Shown: piece by piece, positions 1 through 5,588 of the stretch
Numbering within the stretch: the first letter of the stretch is position 1
Layout: every line of letters starts with the position of its first letter
Origin: Lachnospiraceae bacterium
GTDB lineage: Bacteria; Bacillota_A; Clostridia; Lachnospirales; Lachnospiraceae
Assembly: GCA_003446335.1 (NCBI GenBank)
Contig: DMAZ01000005.1
Location: forward strand, 1 to 5,728
Direction of reading: 5' to 3'
DNA: 5,728 bases
The notes under the pieces: model-generated
Database searches by the model: none
Told to the model about the DNA's origin: nothing
Seen by the model: the letters and a program-made list of their open reading frames with translations, nothing else
Made by a program: the position numbers and the translations under genes

Positions 1-615
1 GCCCGCGGCATGGCAGCCATGACAGGATATAACGGTGTCTTCGGTTACAGAACGGATGTCGCCTACAAGACACACGAAAATCTCGGTCAGGATCAGGCAG
101 CCTACCTTGAAGCACATCCCGATTTCGACTGGGACAGGGAGGTTGCGGAGGCAACGAAGATCGCAGAAGCCTGCAAGGCTGAGGGATGGGAATTCGCCTG
201 CCACACATGGGGGCACCTCTCCGTCACCAATAAGTCCGTCGATACGCTCTCTACCGACCAGGAAAAATGGCAGAATACGGTTGCAAATATCACGGGAAAG
301 ACCGATACGATCATTTTCGCCCACGGCGCCGACATCGGCACATGGCGCGATTATGACGCCTCCACGAACGATCAGTATGCTTACTTCAAGAGTATGGGAT
401 ACAACTTCTACGCCAACGTAGATGCATCCGCCGAATACTGGATCCAGATCCGAAGTGATTATGTTCGTCAGGGTCGTATCGACTGCGACGGATTGCAGAT
501 GTGGCGATCACTCTCCGGACAGGCCTCAAAAAATGTTTTTGAGAACTTCTTCGATGTCACATCCGTATTCGACAGCAGAAGGCCGACGCCGGTAAGCGCG
601 ACCGGAAAAGCATAA
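1..615 (+). CDS. Polysaccharide deacetylase-like protein (NodB-type fold), 3' part only
   Basis: The reading frame is open from base 1 and ends at TAA 613-615, so 204 C-terminal residues are visible and the true start lies upstream; the ATGs at 10 and 19 are internal and have no ribosome binding site. The stretch WEFACHTWGH contains H-x3-H (residues 68 and 72 of the visible part), which matches the metal-binding second motif of NodB-family carbohydrate esterases. AHGADIG (107-113) and NVDAS (139-143) follow at roughly the places where the later NodB motifs would fall, but they are not the canonical RxPYG and DxxDW. The first motif (TFDDG type, catalytic base) would be off-window. The family removes acetyl groups from peptidoglycan, chitin-like or other surface polysaccharides and is usually secreted or membrane-anchored; any signal peptide is also off-window. 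No transmembrane segment is seen here. The family call is fairly safe; the substrate is unknown, and the protein could be a catalytically altered member. Confidence 0.75.
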   Translation, partial: ARGMAAMTGYNGVFGYRTDVAYKTHENLGQDQAAYLEAHPDFDWDREVAEATKIAEACKAEGWEFACHTWGHLSVTNKSVDTLSTDQEKWQNTVANITGKTDTIIFAHGADIGTWRDYDASTNDQYAYFKSMGYNFYANVDASAEYWIQIRSDYVRQGRIDCDGLQMWRSLSGQASKNVFENFFDVTSVFDSRRPTPVSATGKA

Positions 616-629
616 AAGCAAAAAGATAT

Positions 630-732
630 AAGAGGCTGTCTCATCAGGGCATGACACCGCTTTATACAACAGATGTTCCTTGTAAATATCTGCTGTATAA
701 AGTGGTGACAAATCCTTACGAGACAGCCTCTT
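630..732. repeat. 103-bp near-perfect palindrome, possible bidirectional terminator or MITE-like repeat
   Basis: All arms share one symmetry axis at position 681. The outer arms (630-642 and 720-732, AAGAGGCTGTCTC and its complement) pair perfectly over 13 bp. The inner arms (655-677 and 685-707) pair at 20 of 23 positions, with two further G-U pairs in a plus-strand transcript. The 12-nt stretches between them pair partially, and the loop is 7 nt (678-684). The element lies between the convergent deacetylase and lacI genes. In the minus direction the hairpin is followed by a T-rich run (complement of 612-629), so it could terminate lacI. In the plus direction the tail is only CTTCTTCT-like, a weak U-tract. 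The GAGGCTGTCTC ends resemble terminal repeats of small mobile palindromes as I recall them, but no target-site duplication is visible. Confidence 0.8.
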
Positions 733-744
733 CTTCTGTAAAGT

Positions 745-1764
745 TCATTCTTCGCTTATGTTCCGGACCGTATCACGCACGACAAGGTATGTTTCAAGCA
801 CTATATCTTCCGGGACCTCTTTTCCGTTCAGCATCGATATCAATGTCTCCGCGGCAAGTGTTCCTTTTTTTTCGGCATCCTGATGAACCGTTGTAAGTGC
901 CGGCCTGAAAAATTTTCCGAGCAGATTATCATCGAATCCGACGACCGAAATATCCTCCGGCACACGTACTCCCCGGTCATTCAGAAATGTCATCAGCCGG
1001 ACCGCATAGAGATCTGATACGCAGAAAACAGCCGTATACGCTCTCAGGCGGTCACTTATTTCATCGAGACTTGCTTCTATCTTATCCTCCCAGGGATTGA
1101 GCCGCAGAAAATCTTCCTCCCTGTAGCCGATTCCTGCCTCCTCGACCGCTCGTCTGAAGCCCTTCAGCCTCTCCCGGTCTACAATGTCCACATCATCTGA
1201 CAGAAATGCGATTTTCCGGTGCCCCTTCCCGATCAGATGACGGATGGCATCGTAAGTCCCTTTTTCGTCCTCCAGTCCGATATTGACAATTTCGGGGTGC
1301 CCGCCTGTCAGATACCCGTCAATGCATATGATCGGCTTTTTATATCTCTCACGGATCATGCCGATGGCATCGTCACCGATTCCGAACGCGATCAGACCAT
1401 CGACATTCCAGGTAGAGACCTGCTTCATAATTTCCTTCAGGTCATGAGATACGTAAATCATCATAAAATATCCGCTGTTCCTGATGATTTTTTCAATTCC
1501 TCCGACCATTTCCGCAATAAAGGGATCACTGAAGAGGTTGGGACTTTTATCCGCTCTGGCTTTCATAGCCACACCGATGATTTTTGATTTATTCTGAGCA
1601 AGATTACGGGCATTGATATTCGGAATATAATCATATTCGATCAATGCTTTCTGTACACGCTCAATTGTTGACGGCGATACTTCTTTCGTTTTTCCGTGTA
1701 TAACATTGGAAACTGTCGTCGTACTCAGGTTCAGCCTCTTTGCGAGTTCCTTTATTGTTACCAT
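745..1764 (-). CDS. LacI-family transcriptional regulator
   Basis: The 339-residue protein has the LacI/GalR layout. An N-terminal helix-turn-helix (about residues 3-24, TIKELAKRLNLSTTTVSNVI) is followed by the hinge helix (PNINARNLAQNKS, 48-60), whose Leu55 corresponds to the residue that wedges into the operator centre. A periplasmic-binding-protein-like sugar-sensing domain runs from about 62 to the end, with the family phrases GKGHRKIAFLSDD, DISVVGFDDN and PALTTVHQD. The start is ATG 1764, because GGAGGAGG (1768-1775) sits just upstream; an in-frame TTG at 1788 would put that ribosome binding site inside the gene and add arginine-rich residues not typical of the family. The recognition helix carries T-T-T-V-S, as in PurR. 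No sugar transporter or hydrolase adjoins it, so the effector cannot be named. It faces a divergent gene across a region with CpG-centred palindromes and is probably autoregulated. TGA stop at 745-747; the 103-bp palindrome follows. Confidence 0.93.
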   Translation of the reverse strand: MVTIKELAKRLNLSTTTVSNVIHGKTKEVSPSTIERVQKALIEYDYIPNINARNLAQNKSKIIGVAMKARADKSPNLFSDPFIAEMVGGIEKIIRNSGYFMMIYVSHDLKEIMKQVSTWNVDGLIAFGIGDDAIGMIRERYKKPIICIDGYLTGGHPEIVNIGLEDEKGTYDAIRHLIGKGHRKIAFLSDDVDIVDRERLKGFRRAVEEAGIGYREEDFLRLNPWEDKIEASLDEISDRLRAYTAVFCVSDLYAVRLMTFLNDRGVRVPEDISVVGFDDNLLGKFFRPALTTVHQDAEKKGTLAAETLISMLNGKEVPEDIVLETYLVVRDTVRNISEE

Positions 1765-1818
1765 TCTCCTCCTCCGGGCTGTCCTCAAGAACCATTCTGC
1801 ACAAAAACAACACTATCA

Positions 1819-1827
1819 AATATAGCA
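1819..1827 (-). promoter_or_regulatory. Candidate lacI promoter (extended -10)
   Basis: On the minus strand this reads TGCTATATT: a TATATT -10 box (five of six consensus bases) preceded by the TG of an extended -10. The expected -35 position (complement of 1842-1847, TAGGAA) is poor, as is common for extended -10 promoters. The predicted transcript would start near 1812, about 48 nt before the lacI ATG. A palindrome at 1827-1848 fills the space just upstream of the -10. Confidence 0.5.
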
Positions 1828-1848
1828 TACGAATTTCGAAATTCCTAT
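1827..1848. promoter_or_regulatory. Candidate LacI-type operator 1 (22-bp palindrome)
   Basis: The core GAATTTCGAAATTC (1831-1844) is a perfect 14-bp palindrome with a central CpG, and the symmetry extends to ten of eleven base pairs over 1827-1848. LacI-family operators typically have this length and a central CG step where the hinge helices insert. It occupies the region from about -14 to -35 of the predicted lacI promoter, so bound repressor would block it. The palindrome is seen in the sequence; the assignment to this regulator is an inference. Confidence 0.6.
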
Positions 1849-1878
1849 TAAATACTTTGACCGAACTTATTTTGTGTG

Positions 1879-1892
1879 CTTTTGCGCAAAAG
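1879..1892. promoter_or_regulatory. Candidate LacI-type operator 2 (14-bp palindrome)
   Basis: CTTTTGCGCAAAAG is a perfect 14-bp palindrome centred on CpG, of the TTTTGCGCAAAA type often found for LacI-family repressors in Firmicutes. Its centre is 48 bp from that of the palindrome at 1827-1848, and it lies 16 bp upstream of the -35 of the plus-strand promoter. An 8-bp AAACGTTT palindrome at 1897-1904, with the PurR-like central core, lies between it and that -35. It may serve repression of either side, or looping between the sites. Confidence 0.6.
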
Positions 1893-1908
1893 TAAAAAAC
1901 GTTTATCC

Positions 1909-1937
1909 TTGCCACTAAAATGAAATCATGCTACTAT
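1909..1937 (+). promoter_or_regulatory. Promoter of the membrane-anchored protein gene
   Basis: TTGCCA (1909-1914, five of six -35 bases), a 17-bp spacer and TACTAT (1932-1937, four of six -10 bases) preceded by TG at 1929-1930 form a good sigma-A promoter with an extended -10. Transcription would start near 1944, about 45 nt before the TTG at 1989. This start excludes the in-frame ATG at 1920 as the translation start. Confidence 0.65.
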
Positions 1938-1975
1938 ATAAAGACAGCGAAAATTCGCAATAGTGCAAAAGGTTC

Positions 1976-1980
1976 GGAGG
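1976..1980 (+). promoter_or_regulatory. Ribosome binding site that selects the TTG start at 1989
   Basis: GGAGG is followed after 8 nt by TTG 1989-1991, an optimal spacing. No comparable site precedes the ATG at 1920, which also lies upstream of the predicted transcription start. This settles the gene start at the TTG, just before the transmembrane segment. Confidence 0.8.
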
Positions 1981-1988
1981 AAAAGAAA

Positions 1989-2555
1989 TTGCAGGTTTGG
2001 CATATTTTATTAATCATTACGGTGATACTGCTGGCCGTCCTGATCGCCCTCTATTTTATCGGAAGGCGTCTGGAAAAGAGGCAGGCAGAACAGCAGGTTC
2101 AGATCGATGCAGCAAAGCAGAATGTAACGCTTCTTATTATCGATAAGAAGAGACTGCCGATCAAGGAATCCGGTCTTCCTCAGCAGGTCATCGACCAGAC
2201 ACCCGTACTCCTTCGCAGAAGCAAGCTTCCGATCGTCAAGGTCAAAGCCGGTCCCCAGGTCATGAACATGGTCGCGGACGAAAAAATCTTTGATTACATC
2301 CCGGTCAAGAAAGAAGTCCGCGCAACTGTCTCCGGTATCTACATCACAGATGTTGCCGGTCTGCACGGCAATCTGGATAAGCCCCAGCCAAAGAAGGGCC
2401 TGTTCTCCAAAATAAAAGGAAAAGCACAGGATTCACAGGATCAGCTCAGAGCTGAAAGCCGCGGCACCAGCGTTGAAGAGTACAGAGACTCCGCACGTAC
2501 TGCCGGGACAAGGAAAGCCACCAAGAAAAAATACAGACCCAGGAAAAAGAAATAA
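1989..2555 (+). CDS. Uncharacterised membrane-anchored protein with lysine-rich C-terminus
   Basis: I do not recognise a named family. From the TTG start the protein is 188 residues. It opens with a single hydrophobic segment (about 5-24, ILLIITVILLAVLIALYFI), followed at once by RRLEKR; by the positive-inside rule the rest should be cytoplasmic. Residues 29-44 are polar and may be helical. A compact central part (about 45-127) contains LLIIDKKRLPIKESGLPQ, QTPVLLRRSKLPIVKVKAGP and PVKKEVRATVSGIYITDV, rich in short beta-like stretches. I recall similar sequences in Lachnospiraceae labelled hypothetical. The last third is low-complexity and charged, ending in a tail (175-188) with 10 Lys/Arg of 14, which could contact nucleic acid, ribosomes or acidic lipid. 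The gene is monocistronic between its own promoter and a strong terminator, and is divergent from lacI. A YajC-like membrane adaptor is a possible analogy from layout only. Existence is well supported; function is unknown. Confidence 0.85.
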   Translation: MQVWHILLIITVILLAVLIALYFIGRRLEKRQAEQQVQIDAAKQNVTLLIIDKKRLPIKESGLPQQVIDQTPVLLRRSKLPIVKVKAGPQVMNMVADEKIFDYIPVKKEVRATVSGIYITDVAGLHGNLDKPQPKKGLFSKIKGKAQDSQDQLRAESRGTSVEEYRDSARTAGTRKATKKKYRPRKKK

Positions 2556-2581
2556 AATAAAACTGAATCAGCGTAAAATGA

Positions 2582-2638
2582 TGAAAAACAGCAGCTGCCG
2601 GAATACTTCTCCTATGCAGCTGCTGTTTTTCAGTTTTT
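2582..2638. terminator. Strong bidirectional intrinsic terminator
   Basis: A perfect 17-bp stem (2582-2598 with 2616-2632, core ACAGCAGCTGC) closes a 17-nt loop. The right arm carries TTTTT and is followed by TTTTT again at 2634-2638, giving a good U-tract on the plus strand. The A-rich left arm, with the complement of AATAAAAT further left, serves the minus strand. It separates the convergent membrane-protein gene and the ispE operon and probably ends both. Confidence 0.9.
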
Positions 2639-2657
2639 CTTGAAACAGGGGTCTGTT

Positions 2658-3104
2658 TCAGGCGTAATTCTTCATTCCGACTTTCATATCCAGTACACAG
2701 TCTGCCACAAGTTCGCTGTTCATGGCCAGCGCATATTCCACTCTGACATTGATATTGTCCTTTTCACGCTTTGTATTGACTGCCATAGTGGAAATTCCCA
2801 TTTCAATGGTTCCGAAAGGGGTCGTATAATAGGCAAGATTCCTTTTTCCGGGAATAAAGACCATGTCGACCTCCGCTGCTCCGGTCTTATGTACTTCAAC
2901 GGAACCGTCTCTTATTTCGATCCGGTTCCTGGCCGGATTATTCTCAAACCCCTCAAAGATCTCATCGTACTCAACTGTCTCCACTCCGTCCTCTACGGTA
3001 TACGTGCCGGGCACGACCAGTTCGATCGGTTCCTCCGGCTCATCCTGCGGCTCATCCATCAGATACTGGATACCGCGTACATAGACAAGCACGTCTCTTT
3101 TCAT
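2658..3104 (-). CDS. DUF1934 / YwiB-like beta-barrel protein
   Basis: This is a 148-residue cytoplasmic protein without signal or membrane segments. Its pattern matches the DUF1934 family (Bacillus YwiB), small calycin-like beta barrels: an opening strand KRDVLVYVRGIQ, a VVPGTY turn, the stretch MVFIPGKRNLAYYTTPFG (about 81-98), and alternating strands ending VRVEYALAMNSELVADCVLDMKV. No catalytic role is established for the family. The start is ATG 3104, with TGGAGGT directly upstream (3108-3115); an in-frame ATG at 3119 overlaps the murI stop codon and has no site of its own. The ribosome binding site overlaps the murI stop and the gap is 11 nt, so translation is probably coupled to murI. 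An acidic DEPQDEPEEP segment at residues 17-26 looks like a flexible loop. It is the last gene of the ispE operon, before the terminator at 2582-2638. Pairing with murI suggests, but does not prove, an envelope-related role. Confidence 0.85.
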   Translation of the reverse strand: MKRDVLVYVRGIQYLMDEPQDEPEEPIELVVPGTYTVEDGVETVEYDEIFEGFENNPARNRIEIRDGSVEVHKTGAAEVDMVFIPGKRNLAYYTTPFGTIEMGISTMAVNTKREKDNINVRVEYALAMNSELVADCVLDMKVGMKNYA

Positions 3105-3115
3105 TGTAACCTCCA

Positions 3116-3946
3116 TCAATATTCCTCAATCGGGATAATTCTGGCCGTTTTTACATCGACCGGCAGAATCGAATTTGCAAAATCTGTAAACTTCTCCGCG
3201 TCATCGCTGACAAAGAACCGGTACGGATTCGGTTCATCAGGCTTTTTTCCGACTTTATTGTCAAGTCCATGTTCTCTTAACATCTGCCCGAGTTCGATGG
3301 CTGTCTCGTAGGCCGGATTGATCAAAGTAATGTCGCTTCCGATCATTTTACGTATTTCGCTGCGAAGCAGCGGATAGTGGGTACACCCCAGAATCAGCGT
3401 ATCCACATCATGTTCAAGCAGATCGTCCAGATATCGAAGTATTATCTCATCTGTGATGCTGTCATGGATCCATCCTTCCTCGACCAGCGGAACGAACATC
3501 GGGCATGCCTGTCCCAGTACTTTTATTTCCGGATCAATGCGATGGAGCACATTGGTATACTCTCTGGCATGAATCGTTGCTCTCGTCGCAATGACACCCA
3601 CCTTTTTGTTCCTGGTCGCCTTAGCTGCCATTTTGGCACCCGGCTCTATAACACCGATCACCGGAAGGTCCGCCATCTCACGCACCTCGTCAATGGCAAG
3701 AGCCGTTGCCGTATTGCACGCAATAACAATGGCCTTTATATTCTGTGTCTTAAGAAAACGGACGATCTGTCTGGAATATCTCACGATCGTAGCCTTGGAT
3801 TTACTGCCGTAGGGTACACGGGCCGTGTCGCCAAAATAGACGATTCTCTCATTCGGCAGATTTCTCATGATCTCCCGAGCCACCGTAAGACCGCCCAGGC
3901 CCGAGTCGAACACACCTATCGGCGATTCGGATAATTCTGCTGACAT
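3116..3946 (-). CDS. murI: Glutamate racemase
   Basis: MurI interconverts L- and D-glutamate without a cofactor and supplies D-glutamate for MurD in cytoplasmic peptidoglycan precursor synthesis. The 276-residue protein has the usual length and every hallmark: GVFDSGLGGLTV (11-22, with Asp14 and Ser15), FGDTARVPYGSKS (38-50), the first catalytic cysteine in ACNTATA (Cys77) and the second in LGCTHYPLL (Cys188, followed by Thr189-His190). ATG 3946 is preceded by GGAGGG (3956-3961), which sits at the end of the upstream gntR gene; only 5 nt separate the two genes, pointing to coupled translation. The stop TGA 3116-3118 abuts the ribosome binding site of the DUF1934 gene. Co-transcription with ispE joins two envelope precursor steps. 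The sequence looks intact and ordinary. Confidence 0.97.
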   Translation of the reverse strand: MSAELSESPIGVFDSGLGGLTVAREIMRNLPNERIVYFGDTARVPYGSKSKATIVRYSRQIVRFLKTQNIKAIVIACNTATALAIDEVREMADLPVIGVIEPGAKMAAKATRNKKVGVIATRATIHAREYTNVLHRIDPEIKVLGQACPMFVPLVEEGWIHDSITDEIILRYLDDLLEHDVDTLILGCTHYPLLRSEIRKMIGSDITLINPAYETAIELGQMLREHGLDNKVGKKPDEPNPYRFFVSDDAEKFTDFANSILPVDVKTARIIPIEEY

Positions 3947-3951
3947 CCTGT

Positions 3952-4629
3952 TTAGCCCTCCACTGATTCAATACTTGCCTTTATTTCCTTCTGTTGCTTG
4001 TCTATATGGGCCGCAATCAGGTCGACAGCGGCAGAAATATCGCGTCTCTCGACAGCATTCATAATTTCCTGATGCTCGTCGATCAGCGATTTTCTTATGT
4101 CTTCATCTTTCAGATATTCAATTCTGAAACGATACATCTGTTCCCGAAGGTTTCCCAGGATCTGGATCAGTCTGCGGTTCCTGGTCCCGCAGTAGATCGT
4201 GTCGTGGAATGCAACGTCAGCCTCGGCCAGCGCAGTCAGATCATCTTTTTCCTGGCACACAACTTTTTCAAATCTCAAAGCCGCGTCCTTCATGGCCTGC
4301 ATGTCTTCCTCCGTCATTCTCTCACAGGCCTTATGGATCGCCAGCATTTCAAGACTCTTTCTCACTTCCAGGACATCATCCAGTTCCTGGACAGTTATCT
4401 TGGCGACCTGAGCGCCCCGGCGGGGTTTCATCACGACCAGCCCTTCATGTTCAAGCATACGTATAGCTTCGCGGATAGGGGTTCTGGAAACACCAAGTTT
4501 ATTGGCAAGCTGTATCTCCATAAGCCTCTCTCCCGGCTGCAGTTCTCCTTTCAGTATTGACTTGCGAAGCGTCAGGAAAACGACTTCTCTCAGCGGCATA
4601 AATTCATTAATATCATTATCGTTTCCCAA
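3952..4629 (-). CDS. GntR-family regulator, FadR/FCD subfamily
   Basis: The 225-residue protein has an N-terminal winged helix (about 11-78), including LKGELQPGERLMEIQLANKL and the recognition region GVSRTPIREAIRMLEHEGLV, and a C-terminal all-helical FCD effector domain (about 84-215). The expected metal-binding set is visible: Asp138 and His142 in EADVAFHDTI, His186 in DEHQEIMNAVE, and His208 in AAHID. Such domains usually sense small carboxylates or metal-bound acids; the ligand here is unknown. The start is TTG 4629, fixed by a perfect AAAGGAGG (4638-4645) at 8 nt spacing. That site lies within the last codons of ispE, and only one base separates the genes. A regulator embedded between ispE and murI most simply controls its own operon; a TGTATACA palindrome at the operon promoter is the obvious candidate site. 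It could equally act on distant carboxylate genes and be merely co-transcribed here. Confidence 0.93.
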   Translation of the reverse strand: MGNDNDINEFMPLREVVFLTLRKSILKGELQPGERLMEIQLANKLGVSRTPIREAIRMLEHEGLVVMKPRRGAQVAKITVQELDDVLEVRKSLEMLAIHKACERMTEEDMQAMKDAALRFEKVVCQEKDDLTALAEADVAFHDTIYCGTRNRRLIQILGNLREQMYRFRIEYLKDEDIRKSLIDEHQEIMNAVERRDISAAVDLIAAHIDKQQKEIKASIESVEG

Positions 4630-4630
4630 A

Positions 4631-5500
4631 TTAAATTCCTCCTTTCGGGCAGGGTCCTGTCAGAAATACTCTCGCTGACGGATATTTCCTTCTGAGCTCA
4701 TCTCTGCACTTCTCAGCGTCTGCATTTTCATCAAATATGCCGAACACTGTCGGCCCGCTTCCGCTCATGATCGCAGAAAGCGCACCCGCATCTTTCATCT
4801 CCTGTTCCATCTTGCCTATGATCGGCCGTGTCGGTGCCGTGACATCCTCAAGAACATTGGAAAGCCGATCCGCAACCCCGTAAAGATCCCCGGTTCTTAT
4901 CGCATCGATCATACCATCGATATCCGGATGCTTTTCTATCTCGTCAGCCCTCAGCGCACCGTAAACATCCCGGGTCGATACGCTGATCGGCGGCTTGGCA
5001 AGCAGGATCCTGCAGTCCGGCATATCCGGAAGCGGCGTCAGTTTTTCTCCGATTCCCTCCGCCAGCGCTGTTCCTCCGAGCAGACAATAAGGTATATCCG
5101 CGCCGAGACGTGCTCCCCGTTTCATCAACTGCTGATCGTCAAGGCCGAGACGGAAAATCTTATTTACCGCCTTAAGGACTGCAGCTGCATCGGTGCTGCC
5201 CCCTGCGAGTCCGGCTGCCACAGGAATGAATTTCTGCAGGTTGATTTCCAGCCCGTCCGTAACATCGAATTCGTCCATCAGGAGCTTTGCGGCCTTAAAC
5301 GCCAGATTGTTCTCATTGGTCGGTATATAAGGCAGATTGGTCCTGAGCTCAATTCCGCTCCGCCCGCGTTTCGGGTACAGAACGATGCGGTCATACATGC
5401 CGGTCATCTGCATGATCATACGCACATCATGATACCCATCCTCGCGTTTTCTTATAACATCCAGTCCAAGATTGATTTTTGCTGTCGCTTTTATCTCCAT
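4631..5500 (-). CDS. ispE: 4-diphosphocytidyl-2-C-methyl-D-erythritol kinase
   Basis: IspE phosphorylates CDP-methylerythritol with ATP in the cytoplasmic MEP pathway to isopentenyl diphosphate, the source of the undecaprenyl carrier and other isoprenoids. The 289-residue protein has normal family length and all GHMP-kinase motifs: AKINLGLDV with the active-site Lys8, DGYHDVRMIMQ (21-31), the ATP-binding glycine loop PVAAGLAGGSTDAA (93-106), GADIPYCLLGG with catalytic Asp135 (133-143), and the C-terminal MSGSGPTVFG (245-254). ATG 5500 follows GGGAGGAG (5506-5513) at 5 nt; an in-frame GTG at 5560 lies upstream of the predicted transcription start, so the 20 extra residues it would add are rejected. 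It is the first gene of the four-gene operon and is read from the promoter at 5549-5576. Its stop is one base from the gntR start. Confidence 0.97.
   Translation of the reverse strand: MEIKATAKINLGLDVIRKREDGYHDVRMIMQMTGMYDRIVLYPKRGRSGIELRTNLPYIPTNENNLAFKAAKLLMDEFDVTDGLEINLQKFIPVAAGLAGGSTDAAAVLKAVNKIFRLGLDDQQLMKRGARLGADIPYCLLGGTALAEGIGEKLTPLPDMPDCRILLAKPPISVSTRDVYGALRADEIEKHPDIDGMIDAIRTGDLYGVADRLSNVLEDVTAPTRPIIGKMEQEMKDAGALSAIMSGSGPTVFGIFDENADAEKCRDELRRKYPSARVFLTGPCPKGGI
4638..4645 (-). promoter_or_regulatory. Ribosome binding site that selects the TTG start of gntR
   Basis: On the minus strand AAAGGAGG precedes TTG 4629 by 8 nt. It overlaps the GlyGly-Lys codons at the end of ispE, so ribosomes finishing ispE arrive at the gntR start. 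The next in-frame ATG (residue 11) has no comparable site and lies close to the winged helix. Confidence 0.85.
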
Positions 5501-5530
5501 TTCTGCTCCTCCCGGTCGAATGTACAGTTT

Positions 5531-5547
5531 TTGTATTCTGTATACAA
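5531..5547. promoter_or_regulatory. Candidate GntR (FCD) operator at the operon start site
   Basis: TTGTATTCTGTATACAA contains the 8-bp perfect palindrome TGTATACA (5539-5546) and a wider inverted repeat TTGTAT/ATACAA (5531-5536 and 5542-5547). FadR-type GntR regulators commonly bind short palindromes built on GT and AC around an AT core, and GTATAC fits. The site covers the predicted +1 of the operon that encodes such a regulator, which suggests negative autoregulation. The region is AT-rich, so chance symmetry is possible. Confidence 0.45.
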
Positions 5548-5548
5548 T

Positions 5549-5576
5549 ATTATATACCACATCTCAATAAGTTCAA
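5549..5576 (-). promoter_or_regulatory. Promoter of the ispE-gntR-murI-DUF1934 operon
   Basis: On the minus strand TTGAAC (5571-5576) is followed by a 16-bp spacer and a perfect TATAAT (5549-5554). The start of transcription would be near 5542, leaving a leader of about 42 nt before the ispE ATG. No other promoter of this quality was noticed before the remaining operon genes. Confidence 0.75.
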
Positions 5577-5588
5577 GGAATTCTTGAA
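5572..5588. repeat. Inverted repeat spanning the two divergent -35 boxes
   Basis: TTCAAGGAATTCTTGAA has 6-bp arms (5572-5577 and 5583-5588) around a 5-bp AT-rich spacer. Each arm contains most of one -35 element of the divergent promoters. The symmetry may simply follow from two TTGAA-type boxes placed back to back, or it may be a binding site for a regulator acting on both sides. Confidence 0.45.

Noticed and set aside
616..744. Insertion sequence remnant suggested by the GAGGCTGTCTC ends
   Set aside because: There is no transposase fragment and no target-site duplication, so only a palindromic repeat can be claimed.
526..896. Two short open frames (minus 526-711, plus 651-896) whose first 19 residues resemble each other
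   Set aside because: They start inside opposite arms of the 103-bp palindrome, which reads nearly the same on both strands. The similarity is a by-product of the symmetry; neither has a convincing ribosome binding site and both run into real genes antisense.
1765..1788. Longer lacI product starting at TTG 1788
   Set aside because: It would place the strong GGAGGAGG ribosome binding site inside the gene and add MRTARRRR before the normal LacI-family N-terminus.
1857..1862. TTGACC as a -35 box for a plus-strand promoter
   Set aside because: No acceptable -10 lies 16-18 bp downstream (TTTTGC or similar). The TTGCCA-TACTAT pair at 1909-1937 is much better.
3377..3934. Long open frame on the plus strand opposite murI (and similar ones opposite ispE, gntR, lacI and DUF1934)
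   Set aside because: They are antisense shadows of well-supported conserved genes, without recognisable domains or ribosome binding sites.
5501..5560. 20-residue N-terminal extension of IspE from GTG 5560
   Set aside because: The GTG lies before the predicted transcription start near 5542, and ATG 5500 has an excellent ribosome binding site and gives the normal family N-terminus.
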